Position numbers and translations under genes: made by a program. A stretch of DNA of 64,000 bases from Bryobacterales bacterium (lineage in GTDB: Bacteria > Acidobacteriota > Terriglobia > Bryobacterales > UBA6623), in assembly GCA_026713545.1 (NCBI GenBank), contig JAPOOG010000157.1:1-64000 (forward strand), in the 5' to 3' direction. The notes under the pieces are model-generated. The model did no database searches. It was not told the origin of the DNA and saw nothing but the letters and a program-made list of their open reading frames with translations. Numbering within the stretch: position 1 is the stretch's first letter; every line of letters begins with the position of its first letter. Positions 41,593 through 49,798 of this stretch are shown here, piece by piece.

Positions 41593-41970
41593 ATGGCAAT
41601 CTGGATTTCGAAACTTCTCGGCCCTGTCATTCTGGCAGCCAGCATTCCCATGGTGGTTACGCCCTCCAGCCTTCAAGAGACCGCCAGACGCTTTTTGGCG
41701 GATACCCCGCTGGTCCTCATTTCCGGCGTTCTTGCAATGACGGCAGGGCTTTCGATTGTGAACACGCACAACGTCTGGGTGCTGGACTGGACTCTGATCG
41801 TCACTCTCTTGGGCTGGGCGCTTGTCCTGGGTGGGGCTACAAGGATCATCGCGCCGCGCATCGTGAAGCAAATAGGCGACGCGACGATGGGACATCCGAA
41901 GACGATGCGAATGGTCGGCGTCTTCTGGGCTCTTCTTGGGGCGTTTCTGACGTTCAAGGGCTACGCCTAG
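41593..41970 (+). CDS. Small integral membrane protein
   Basis: A 125-residue protein that is almost wholly hydrophobic with about four membrane helices (ISKLLGPVILAASIPMVV, LVLISGVLAMTAGL, WTLIVTLLGWALVLGG and MVGVFWALLGAFLTF). It has no known catalytic motif. The start is ATG 41593 preceded by an AAGGG site; a GTG one codon upstream is possible. It stands alone, facing the ThuA gene. Function is unknown. Confidence 0.65.
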   Translation: MAIWISKLLGPVILAASIPMVVTPSSLQETARRFLADTPLVLISGVLAMTAGLSIVNTHNVWVLDWTLIVTLLGWALVLGGATRIIAPRIVKQIGDATMGHPKTMRMVGVFWALLGAFLTFKGYA

Positions 41971-42011
41971 AACATGCCGTTCTTCATGATCTGAACGACG
42001 GCCTGGGTGTC

Positions 42012-43436
42012 TCACTGCGCTTTCGGCGGTAAAGACGTCCCCAAATAGCGCGCGGCCGGCGGAACGAAGAAGACATGAAGTCGAGCTGGGGGCATCGCTC
42101 TCCTGCCTGGCGGGTCTGCAGGACGAAATGACATGCCGGCAAGAAAATGTGTAGCGCCGCGGGGGACCGCATAGTGAACAAGAGACGGCGCCGGGATCTC
42201 CATTTCCGTGTCGGGCCGGGTCCAGTGAACAGGCGGCTCTCGCGGGCCGTCCGGGCCGATGAAGTGAGCGGGGGGTTCCTGATGAAGGGGCGCCTCGTTG
42301 CCGTTCTCGCCGCGAAATCGAGCATTGTGAAAACGGATGACACCACTTGCGGTGCCGTTGGAGCCGACAGCCGAGCCGGCCCTGAAGACGAAGTAGATGT
42401 GCCGGTAACGGTTGGGCGGGATCGCGACTTCTACCGGAAAGAGCTGTTTCGCATTTGCGGCAACTGGCGGCGTGCTGTAGACGGGGTCTGCTTCCCCAGA
42501 CATTTCCAGGCCGGCTTCCCGCTCCCAACCGGGAGGCTTTTCGTAATCTTGATGGGTGGCGATCTCTTCCCAACTCGGCGTCGTCGATTTCACGCCGCCC
42601 GACGGCACTTCGAGACCCGCAACCCAGGCGACGCCGTTCAACACGGCTCTGCGGAAGTTATCGTCACGATAGTTGTGATGGTGATGTGCTCCCGTAAAGC
42701 CGAATCCGCGGCCGCCGCCCGGGCGGTCGTAGGCCCAAGAGAGCACCTGGCGGTCGCCTCGGAGGACGCTTTTCCGCACATCGAGGTTGTTTGAGCTCGG
42801 GCCGTCATTGCGCAGCAAGGTGCTCAGAGGCGGACGCGCTTCGAGGATGGGCGTTACACCTTCACGGCCGGGAACGAAGCGCATGTTGAAATACCACTCG
42901 TCGTAGACCGTGAAAGGCTGGAGGCCGTTGGCCACGGGATGATCGGGAAAGCCGGTGAATGCGGCGGCCCAGTCGGGATTGATCGACCAGCCCCTTTCGT
43001 AAACGCCTCCAATCCATCTCTTGACGGCATCGGACGCGGGGCCCGCGGGTGGGTCGACGGCATAGTGGATGAGGGCGATGCCCAGTCCACGCTCGGCCAA
43101 GGCGTCGACTTGCTCCAGGTGCGGGAGAACGACATGCCTGCTACCCTCGCAAGCCATCACGAGAGCGTTGGCATCGGCGAGGATGTCGGGAGCCGGCCAC
43201 GAATCGGCTTCGGTCACCACGGTTTCGAGTCGGGGCCATTGCAGTTGTAATGAGCGGGCTACAAGCAGAAGTCCGGCGCGATGCTCGTGCATCCCGTAGC
43301 CATGGCTTGCACCCCCGGGGACAAAGACGATCTTTACAGAATGGTCCGCACAGTGGGTGAAGGCCGCCAACCAGAGGATGACGCAGACAAGGACCTGCCG
43401 TGGCCGGAGTCTGTTGGAGATGACTTGAGAGAGCAT
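42012..43436 (-). CDS. Exported ThuA-domain protein
   Basis: A 474-residue protein with a leader (VLVCVILWLAAFTHCA). Residues of about 30-280 form a ThuA-like (class I glutamine-amidotransferase-like) fold: KIVFVPGGASHGYGMHEH, GLGIALIHYAVD, EWYFNMRF, and GFGFTGAHHHHNYRDD, with the His-rich loop diagnostic. The last 190 residues are beta-rich. I chose ATG 43436 because the leader starts there; a longer open frame upstream has no family features. ThuA proteins act in sugar utilisation, mostly uncharacterised. It appears monocistronic. Confidence 0.82.
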   Translation of the reverse strand: MLSQVISNRLRPRQVLVCVILWLAAFTHCADHSVKIVFVPGGASHGYGMHEHRAGLLLVARSLQLQWPRLETVVTEADSWPAPDILADANALVMACEGSRHVVLPHLEQVDALAERGLGIALIHYAVDPPAGPASDAVKRWIGGVYERGWSINPDWAAAFTGFPDHPVANGLQPFTVYDEWYFNMRFVPGREGVTPILEARPPLSTLLRNDGPSSNNLDVRKSVLRGDRQVLSWAYDRPGGGRGFGFTGAHHHHNYRDDNFRRAVLNGVAWVAGLEVPSGGVKSTTPSWEEIATHQDYEKPPGWEREAGLEMSGEADPVYSTPPVAANAKQLFPVEVAIPPNRYRHIYFVFRAGSAVGSNGTASGVIRFHNARFRGENGNEAPLHQEPPAHFIGPDGPREPPVHWTRPDTEMEIPAPSLVHYAVPRGATHFLAGMSFRPADPPGRRAMPPARLHVFFVPPAARYLGTSLPPKAQ

Positions 43437-43616
43437 GGGCTGGGCCTGACCTGAAGGAATCGGGCCGCCGCAAGACCGTGAGCCGTCCACAGGAAGTGTT
43501 CTCATTCTCCTCCGGCCCTGTCTCATGCGCCAGCGCGAGCAACGTATCAATGCGGCACCATCCGCCGGTAACCGCGCCCCCCTGCAAGTCGACGTCGTCA
43601 GCGGCAGGCACACGGG

Positions 43617-43732
43617 CTAGGAGTCTGTCCCACAGAAAATTTTGGCCCCGATCAGTTGTAGTCAGACTTGATCACAGACACAAGATGTTGACAAAAAATT
43701 GGCGATTTTCGTTCTGTGAGACAGACTCCTAG
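43617..43732. mobile_element. 116-bp MITE-like element with 21-bp inverted ends
   Basis: The ends CTAGGAGTCTGTCCCACAGAA (43617-43637) and the complement of 43712-43732 match at 20 of 21 bases. Both ends carry CTAG, which may be a 4-base target duplication. The interior is AT-rich with no open frame, so it is non-autonomous. The right-hand CTAG gives the TAG stop of the cytochrome gene on the minus strand. No full-length parent element is in the window. Confidence 0.75.
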
Positions 43733-44292
43733 TCGCGGGCGCCTCCGCCAACGTCGGGCCGGCCGTCTTTGACGAATCCTCCGGCGTTGGGCATCTTGAC
43801 TCCGGGGAGGGTCTCGCGGTTCATCTCGTCGGTTTCCTTGATGATGCCGTTCTTGAAAAGGATGAAGGCGACAACAGCGTACAGTTGATCGTTGGTGAGC
43901 ACCCCTGGGGTGTCAAAAGGCATGGCGCGGTTGGTGTAGTCCCAGATCGTGGTCGCGTGGGGCCAATAACTGCCGACGGTCTTGAGCGGCTTCGGGGTGG
44001 CGAGCGTGCCTTGTCCGCCAATGAGCGCGGAGGAATCGCCGCCCTGCAGCTCGTTGCCGTGGCACTCGGCGCAGCGTCGGTCATAGACATCTTTGCCTTC
44101 CACGGCAGTTCCCTTGCCTGCAGGAAGCCCGGCTCCGTCGGGGAGCACCGTGATGCTCCAGGCTTTTTCCTCTTCGGCCGTCGGGGCGCGTCCGACCTTG
44201 TATTTCGGTGACTGAGCCAGGGTCGTGGCGCAGAGGCAGGCGGCGGAGAGCACGAGGCGTCCGATGCACTGGAGACTGCGTGGACTATACAT
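43729..44292 (-). CDS. Cytochrome c, likely sulfite dehydrogenase subunit
   Basis: A 187-residue exported c-type cytochrome with leader RLVLSAACLCATTLA. One heme c motif, CAECH, sits at about residue 76 in DRRCAECHGNELQGG, and a candidate Met ligand lies in NRAMPFDTPG. Downstream of and overlapping soxC by 8 bases, it is most likely the electron acceptor of the sulfite dehydrogenase (SorB-like or SoxD-like). Its stop codon lies within the inverted end of the element at 43617-43732. The C-terminus GGGARD may thus be a result of the insertion, though the CTAG duplication could have preserved the original stop. Confidence 0.85.
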   Translation of the reverse strand: MYSPRSLQCIGRLVLSAACLCATTLAQSPKYKVGRAPTAEEEKAWSITVLPDGAGLPAGKGTAVEGKDVYDRRCAECHGNELQGGDSSALIGGQGTLATPKPLKTVGSYWPHATTIWDYTNRAMPFDTPGVLTNDQLYAVVAFILFKNGIIKETDEMNRETLPGVKMPNAGGFVKDGRPDVGGGARD

Positions 44293-45514
44293 GGGTCACG
44301 TTCCCGTCCGCGCCGATCTTCCAGGCTTTGATGCAGTTGTTGTGATAGTCGGAGTTGTGGCCGCGCGCCGCGATCAGTGCTTGCTCGGTGGGTTGGATGT
44401 AGCCGGTGTCGTCGGTAGCTCGTGAGAGGATGACGGTCTCAGCGCCGTCCCAGGTCCATGGCAAACGGAAGCGGGTGAAGGCGATCCGATGACGCGGTTC
44501 CTGGAGATCGGCGTCCTGCCAGGTGTTTCCGTCGTCGGTGGAAACTTCGACACGCTCGATGACGCCGCGTCCGGACCAGGCGAGGCCGGCGATTTCGTGG
44601 AAGCCTTCGCGGGCTAGCTCTTGCCCGCCGGAGGGCCGTGTGATGACCGACTTGGCCTCCATGGTGAAGCTGAACTGGCGCGCCTTGCCGTCGGCAAGCA
44701 GGTCGCTGTACTTCGAGGTTTCTTCTCGGCCCATGGCGGGTTGGCCGCTGAGCATGAGACGGCGCAGCCACTTGACGTTGATGTTGCCTTCGAAGCCGGG
44801 AACGACGAGGCGAAGCGGGTATCCCTGCTCGGGGCGGATGGCTTCTCCGTTCTGGCCATAGGCGACGATGACATCGTCCCGGCACTTGTCAAGCGGCAGG
44901 CTGCGATGCATCTTGCAGGCGTCGGCGCCCTCGGCGATCAGCCAATTGGCTTCGGGATTGACGCCGGCCTCGTCCAGCAGGACGGAGAGCAGGACGCCTG
45001 TCCATTCACTGCAGCTCGCTAGACCGTGGCTGTGCTGTGCGGTACGGCCTTTCTTGTCGGTCCATTCGCTGCGGCTGTTGCCGGAGCATTCGATGAAGTG
45101 GACGCGAGAGACGGACGGGAGGGATTTGATCTCGTCGACAGTCAGGACCAGCGGCCGCTCGACCATGCCGTGAATCATCAGCCGGTGTTTAGCGGGGTCG
45201 ATCTCGGGCACGCCGGCATGGTGGCGTTCGAAGTGCAACGATGACGGCGTGATAATCCCGTGAGAATCCTGCAGCGGCGACCGAGTCGACCCCGTCTCGG
45301 GGTTTTTCGAGGCGCTCCCGAGACGGCTCGACCGTTCGAACGGCGAGCGCTCGCCGTATTTGTCGGGCGCGCGGCCAAGGCGTTTCGGGGCCTCTTCGAC
45401 GACCTCCTGGGGCTCTGCGCAGGCCGTGAGCGCGCCGCCGACTGCGGCGCCGAGGCTGAGGAACTTCCGGCGGCTGGCCGTCTCTGACGGAGTTTCGGTT
45501 GGTTTCTGTCTCAC
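44285..45514 (-). CDS. soxC: Sulfite dehydrogenase molybdenum subunit SoxC-like
   Basis: A 409-residue Tat-exported protein (SRRKFLSLGAAVGGALTA) of the sulfite-oxidase molybdopterin family. The Mo-coordinating Cys is in HFIECSGNSRSEW near residue 165. LVVPGFEGNINVKWL and SGRGVIERVEVSTDDGNTW are further family hallmarks, the latter in the C-terminal dimerisation domain. It likely oxidises sulfite to sulfate in the periplasm, passing electrons to the following cytochrome. No other sox genes are in the window, so full thiosulfate oxidation is not implied. It lies 55 bases downstream of the MaoC gene. Confidence 0.88.
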   Translation of the reverse strand: MRQKPTETPSETASRRKFLSLGAAVGGALTACAEPQEVVEEAPKRLGRAPDKYGERSPFERSSRLGSASKNPETGSTRSPLQDSHGIITPSSLHFERHHAGVPEIDPAKHRLMIHGMVERPLVLTVDEIKSLPSVSRVHFIECSGNSRSEWTDKKGRTAQHSHGLASCSEWTGVLLSVLLDEAGVNPEANWLIAEGADACKMHRSLPLDKCRDDVIVAYGQNGEAIRPEQGYPLRLVVPGFEGNINVKWLRRLMLSGQPAMGREETSKYSDLLADGKARQFSFTMEAKSVITRPSGGQELAREGFHEIAGLAWSGRGVIERVEVSTDDGNTWQDADLQEPRHRIAFTRFRLPWTWDGAETVILSRATDDTGYIQPTEQALIAARGHNSDYHNNCIKAWKIGADGNVTHV

Positions 45515-45569
45515 ACGGCCTCCCGCAAAGGTCTGATTATAGGTTGTGCCGGCGAAGTGACAGGAAACC

Positions 45570-46034
45570 TCAGCGATAGGCTCGGGTAACCCATTCGGCG
45601 GCGACGCAGGGTTTTTCGCTGCCTTCCCGTTCGATTTGGACCAGCCAGATCATCTGAACCCCGTCCTCGACCTCTCGCACCGACTGGAGTGTGAAACGCC
45701 CGCGGATTCGGGCGCCCGCGGGAACGGGCGACGGGAATCGCACCTTGTTGAGCCCATAGTTGATGAGTCGTTGAAAGTCGCCCCGAAGTCTCAACAGATG
45801 CTTCAAGAGCGAGGAGATGAGCGAAAGGCTGAAGAAGCCATGCGCCACCGTGGTTCCGTATGGGGATTCCTTGGCGGCGCGTTCGGGATCGATGTGGATC
45901 CACTGGTGATCGCTCGTCAGATCGGCGAATTGGTCGATTTGCTGTTGGGTAATCTCAATCCAGCCGCTGACGCCAAGCTCGCGGCCTTCGAGGGCCATGA
46001 GTTCTTCCAGAGTTTCGATCGTTCGCGGCTGCAT
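45570..46034 (-). CDS. MaoC-family (R)-specific enoyl-CoA hydratase-like protein
   Basis: A 154-residue hotdog-fold protein. The hydratase motif is FADLTSDHQWIHIDPERA, with Asp and His as the catalytic pair, and TVAHGFFSLSLI follows as usual in this family. It hydrates trans-2-enoyl-CoA to the (R)-3-hydroxy form, or acts on a related thioester. It is 55 bases upstream of soxC on the same strand, but the functions are unrelated, so co-transcription would be incidental. No signal peptide. Confidence 0.88.
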   Translation of the reverse strand: MQPRTIETLEELMALEGRELGVSGWIEITQQQIDQFADLTSDHQWIHIDPERAAKESPYGTTVAHGFFSLSLISSLLKHLLRLRGDFQRLINYGLNKVRFPSPVPAGARIRGRFTLQSVREVEDGVQMIWLVQIEREGSEKPCVAAEWVTRAYR

Positions 46035-46207
46035 GCGGATCGAGGCAATCGTTGGTGATGCGCTCGCTGAGGCCTAGTTTAGCCCGGGTGCGAGGGGGCG
46101 GTGTTGCTGCAAAGCATCCATGGCCGCCGGCAACTTCTGGGAAGCGCTCCCTGACGCTGAGACGGGCGGCGCGTGATATCATCTCTGCTTCTCTGTTCGG
46201 GCCTCAA

Positions 46208-46474
46208 GTGGCATCCGATTACCGCAGCAGCCGTCGCGAAGCCATCGTGGCCGGCATCATCTTTGTGGTCGCCTGTGCCTGGGTGATCGGAACCTGCGCC
46301 GTGCTGGGCTATGGTCAGCCGGTCCATTCGATTGGCGGTATCCCCAATTGGGCGCTGTGGGGTATTTTTCTCCCCTGGATGGCCTGCTTTGCTGCGAATA
46401 TCTGGTACTCGCTCATCTTCATACGCGACGAAGACGAGCCGAACCAGCCTCCGCCGGCGGGAAAAGTCGAATAG
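46208..46474 (+). CDS. YhdT/DUF997-like small subunit of sodium symporter
   Basis: An 88-residue membrane protein with two hydrophobic segments (AIVAGIIFVVACAWVIGTCAVLGYG and WALWGIFLPWMACFAANIWYS). It fits the YhdT-type small protein found next to pantothenate/solute sodium symporters. The start is GTG 46208; the longer frame from 46052 adds a non-hydrophobic, atypical N-terminus. It ends six bases before the symporter gene, so it is translationally linked to it. Confidence 0.75.
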   Translation: MASDYRSSRREAIVAGIIFVVACAWVIGTCAVLGYGQPVHSIGGIPNWALWGIFLPWMACFAANIWYSLIFIRDEDEPNQPPPAGKVE

Positions 46475-46480
46475 CCGCCC

Positions 46481-48022
46481 ATGTACGCCGCCGGCACGCA
46501 GGTCTGGCTCGCGTTTGGGCTCTACCTTGCCGCAACCTTCTATTTCGCCTATCTCGCTCATCGCAAGACGCCGAAGACCGGCTTCATGGAGGACTTCTTC
46601 GTCGCGGGCCGATCCATCGGCCCCTGGGTCCTGGGACTGACATGGATTGCGACCGCTGCCAGTGGCGGCACGTTCATCGGTTCGCCGGCTCTGGGCCATT
46701 CCTACGGCTGGTCCGTGATGCTATGGATCTGCTCTTACATGGTTGTCGCCACCACGGGCTTCGGCCTGTTCGGCAAGCGCGTGGCGGAACTGGGCGCACG
46801 CACGGGTGCGCTTACGTTTCCTGACCTTCTGCGTGATCGCTTCGACAGCCGGGCCATCGGAACGGTATCGGGCGTTGCCATCATCATTCTCTACATCGCT
46901 TATCTCGTGGCGCAGTACGTGGCGGGAGCGCGGGTCATCGAAGCGGTTCTAGGCGTGCCTTATCACTGGGGCGTGCTGGGGTTCGCTCTCACGGTGAGCC
47001 TCTACACGGCCTACGGCGGATTTCGAGCCGTGGCTTGGACCGACGCGTTCCAAGCCATCGTGATGCTGACGGGCGTATTGATCACGGTATTCTTCGCGAT
47101 TCGCAAGCTCGGGGGCCTGCAGGCGGTCTACGAAGGGCTCGAGGTGCAGACTCCGGATCTATTGACGACTCCCGGCCCGGGGGACTTTCTGCCCATTCCG
47201 ACGGCGATTTCGTTCTTCTGCATTTGGGCGCTGGCGAGCGCGGCGCAACCTTCGACGATCACGCGTTTTCTTGCTTGCCGCGACACGAAGGCTATCAAGC
47301 GCGCCTGCTTCCTGATCGGGATCTACATCTCCTTGCTGTACCCCTGCATCATCGGGATCGGAATCATGGGCCGGGTGCTCGTCCCGGATCTGGCGGCCGC
47401 CGACCATGCAACGCCGGCGACGATTCTGGCGGTGGTTCCACCGGTATTGGCCGGGTTTGTCCTGGCGGCGCCGCTGGCCGCGATCATGTCGACGATCAGC
47501 TCGTTTCTCCTGGTTACGAGCAGCGCGATTGTCCGTGACCTCTACGAGCGCAATCTACCCGAACGCCTCACCGAGAAGCGGGCGCGCAACCTCAGCTACC
47601 TGGCGACATTTTCGGTGGCGGGCATTGCACTGGCGTTCGCGCTGCAACCGCCGGACTTCCTGCAATTCATCGTTGTGTTTGCCAGTACCGGGCTGGCGGC
47701 GACATTCTTCTTCCCGACACTCCTGGGCGTCTATTGGCCCCGCATGAACAAGGCGGGCTGCATGGCCGGCATCGCCGGAGGTTTCCTTTCATTCCTCCTG
47801 CAATATGTGTCGTTCGGCACGAGGAGCTTCGGAGGGTTCGATCCGTTCGTATGGTCGATGATCGTCTCGCTTGCCTGCGTTGTCGCGGCCAGCCTCGCAA
47901 CGCCGCCAGGCGCTGAGGGTCTGCGCGAGCGCTACTTTCCGAAGGCTCAGGGCCAAGCCGCGCGGCCTGTGTTGCGGCTTCGCGCGATTCGGCACACAAT
48001 GGGAAGCGCCCCCTCGACGTAG
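46481..48022 (+). CDS. Sodium:solute symporter, PanF-like
   Basis: A 513-residue SSS-family transporter with about thirteen hydrophobic segments. Family landmarks are GPWVLGLTWIATAASGGTFIGSPAL near residues 47-70, YGGFRAVAWTDAFQAIVM, and APLAAIMSTISSFLLVTSSAIVRDLY, which contains the sodium-site serines. It takes up a small solute using the Na+ gradient; pantothenate is suggested only by the PanF-like context of its small partner. The C-terminal tail is long and soluble. Confidence 0.88.
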   Translation: MYAAGTQVWLAFGLYLAATFYFAYLAHRKTPKTGFMEDFFVAGRSIGPWVLGLTWIATAASGGTFIGSPALGHSYGWSVMLWICSYMVVATTGFGLFGKRVAELGARTGALTFPDLLRDRFDSRAIGTVSGVAIIILYIAYLVAQYVAGARVIEAVLGVPYHWGVLGFALTVSLYTAYGGFRAVAWTDAFQAIVMLTGVLITVFFAIRKLGGLQAVYEGLEVQTPDLLTTPGPGDFLPIPTAISFFCIWALASAAQPSTITRFLACRDTKAIKRACFLIGIYISLLYPCIIGIGIMGRVLVPDLAAADHATPATILAVVPPVLAGFVLAAPLAAIMSTISSFLLVTSSAIVRDLYERNLPERLTEKRARNLSYLATFSVAGIALAFALQPPDFLQFIVVFASTGLAATFFFPTLLGVYWPRMNKAGCMAGIAGGFLSFLLQYVSFGTRSFGGFDPFVWSMIVSLACVVAASLATPPGAEGLRERYFPKAQGQAARPVLRLRAIRHTMGSAPST

Positions 48023-48066
48023 GCGGCGCCCCGGATCTTGGCGGCATCCCGCGAAAGGGTTTGAGC

Positions 48067-48459
48067 ATGGCGAACCAGGAGCAGCTCGGTTATCTCAAGC
48101 AGGATGTGGACGAGTGGAATACCTGGAGGGAGAAGAACCGAAACATCACGACCGATCTGGCAAACGCAGACCTCGCCTACCTGGATCTGCGGATGGCAAA
48201 CCTCAACAGTTCGATTCTGACCAAGGCCAACCTGGTCATGGCGAATCTATCCGGCGCCGATCTTCGGGATGCTGACTTGTCCGGCGCGAACCTTGTCGGC
48301 GCGCGGCTGATCGGAGTGGACTTCGAGGGCGCCAATCTCAAGGGCGCCGATCTGCGTACGGCCGAGGATCTCACCGTCGAGCAACTGAGCGAGACCATGG
48401 GCGACGCCGACACCACCCTTCCCGAAGGCGTACTCCGACCCGAGAATTGGTCCGATTGA
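48067..48459 (+). CDS. Pentapeptide repeat protein
   Basis: A 130-residue cytoplasmic protein. Residues of about 35-97 are tandem A(D/N)LXX pentapeptides such as ANADLAYLDL, ANLVMANLSG and ADLRDADLSG, forming a right-handed beta-helix. The N-terminal 30 residues are a different helical segment (YLKQDVDEWNTWREKN), and the tail has the LPEGVLRPENW motif frequent in these proteins. ATG 48067 has a GAAAGG site upstream; TTG 48061 is possible. Function is unknown; some family members protect DNA gyrase. Confidence 0.88.
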   Translation: MANQEQLGYLKQDVDEWNTWREKNRNITTDLANADLAYLDLRMANLNSSILTKANLVMANLSGADLRDADLSGANLVGARLIGVDFEGANLKGADLRTAEDLTVEQLSETMGDADTTLPEGVLRPENWSD

Positions 48460-48959
48460 TCGATACGGGGAAAGGGCCGTGATTCGTGTCTCTTAGGTCG
48501 TGATTCGGGACCCCGAAAACGAAGTAGGCGTCAAGGCCGCCATGACTTCGCTTTTCCTTCGCAACGCTTGCTTGCCGTGCTCGATGCACTCTCAGGTACG
48601 CCTGCGCGCGCCGCTTGGCGCGCACAGGCGTACTTGCCAAATCGCCTCCTTCACACCCCTCGGGTCACGAAACACGGCCTTTTTTCGCGTGCTTCCCCCA
48701 TCGGATGGTGAGATATGCAGGCTGGTCCCCTGCCCTCATGAACCTCCTGACCTCATCTCCGGTTCGTCGCGTCAAGCAGCGAAAATAGTCTCCGATGATC
48801 CGGCACGTAACGGAAAACCTTGTTCCGGCACTGCGTCATCTCGTGTCTCTTCATCCCCAGCCGTGGCCACTTGGCGCGGCGCTCGGGCGGGCGCTCGGGC
48901 GCGCCTGCGAACGGATCACGGTTTGACAGCCCTCGGCTAAGCCGATACAGTCCGATACG
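48460..48959. other. Gene-less region holding dispersed repeat copy 2
   Basis: About 500 bases with no supported gene. It contains the hairpin repeat at 48540-48724. The remaining 230 bases before the exporter genes show no clear promoter, though one must be there. Confidence 0.5.
48540..48724. repeat. Dispersed hairpin repeat, copy 2
   Basis: Nearly identical to copy 1 from its base 48 to 119. It contains a long hairpin at 48596-48633, with 17-base arms (one mismatch) around loop GCTT. The right end reads ATGGTGAGATATGCAGG, the inverse of the left end of copy 1. No protein is encoded. Confidence 0.72.
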
Positions 48960-49784
48960 ATGGCTGGACATCTGCCGGGCGCCCACTTCCTGCGTATCCT
49001 GGTCCGCAATCGCAGCCTGATCTACCAACTGGCGCGGCGCGATTTCGAGATGCGCTATGTCGGCTCTGTCGCCGGCTGGCTTTGGGGATTGATTCACCCG
49101 CTCGTCCTGCTCGGAATCTACACGTTCGTGTTCATGTATGCCTTTGGAGTGAAGCTGCCGGCCGGCGAGGTGACCGACAACTACCCGCTTTTCCTGTTCG
49201 CGGGCATGCTGCCGTGGCTGCTTTTCTCGGAATCGCTTCAGAGGTCGGCCGGAGCGCTGCCGGAGTACGCCAACCTGATCAAGAAGAGCGTCTTCCCTTC
49301 TGAAGTCGTGCCTCTGACGATCTTCCTGTCGAACTTGATCAGTCACTTCCTGGGATTGGCGCTGCTCCTCGTCGGGACGGGGTTGTGGGTGGGGCAGTGG
49401 AGTTGGACCATCATCGTCATTCCGGCGCTGCTGGTCCTGATGGGCATGCTCACGGTGGGGCTATCCTGGTTCGCCGCCGGGCTGCACGTGTACCTGCGCG
49501 ACACCGCGCAAGTGCTGACGGTCCTGCTCACCGTCTGGTTCTGGCTGACCCCGATCTTTCTCTACGAAGACATTCTGCGCAACCAGTTCGACGGCCGCCT
49601 TCGCTTCCTTCTGCATTACAATCCCATGACGTACGTGGTGAGGTCCTACCGGGAAACTTTCTTGGGTAATGCGCTCCCTGCCTGGAGTGACTGGGCCGCG
49701 TTCGCCGCCTTTGCCGTGGCTGCCTTCGTTCTCGGAGGACTGTTCTTCCGATACAGCAAACGCGGCTTTGCCGACGTCCTCTGA
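48960..49784 (+). CDS. wzm: Polysaccharide ABC exporter permease (Wzm-like)
   Basis: A 274-residue ABC-2 permease with about six membrane helices. It begins MAGHLPGAHFLRILVRN and continues RRDFEMRYVGSVAGWLWG, a pattern typical of Wzm, TagG and KpsM. PYVRSYRETFLG-like text (TYVVRSYRETFLG) and the following GLFFRYSKRGFADVL are further hallmarks. It forms the channel that moves undecaprenyl-linked polysaccharide or O-antigen across the inner membrane. Wzt and a glycosyltransferase follow directly, so the three make one operon. Confidence 0.93.
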   Translation: MAGHLPGAHFLRILVRNRSLIYQLARRDFEMRYVGSVAGWLWGLIHPLVLLGIYTFVFMYAFGVKLPAGEVTDNYPLFLFAGMLPWLLFSESLQRSAGALPEYANLIKKSVFPSEVVPLTIFLSNLISHFLGLALLLVGTGLWVGQWSWTIIVIPALLVLMGMLTVGLSWFAAGLHVYLRDTAQVLTVLLTVWFWLTPIFLYEDILRNQFDGRLRFLLHYNPMTYVVRSYRETFLGNALPAWSDWAAFAAFAVAAFVLGGLFFRYSKRGFADVL

Positions 49785-49798
49785 AACGAGATCCCTCC

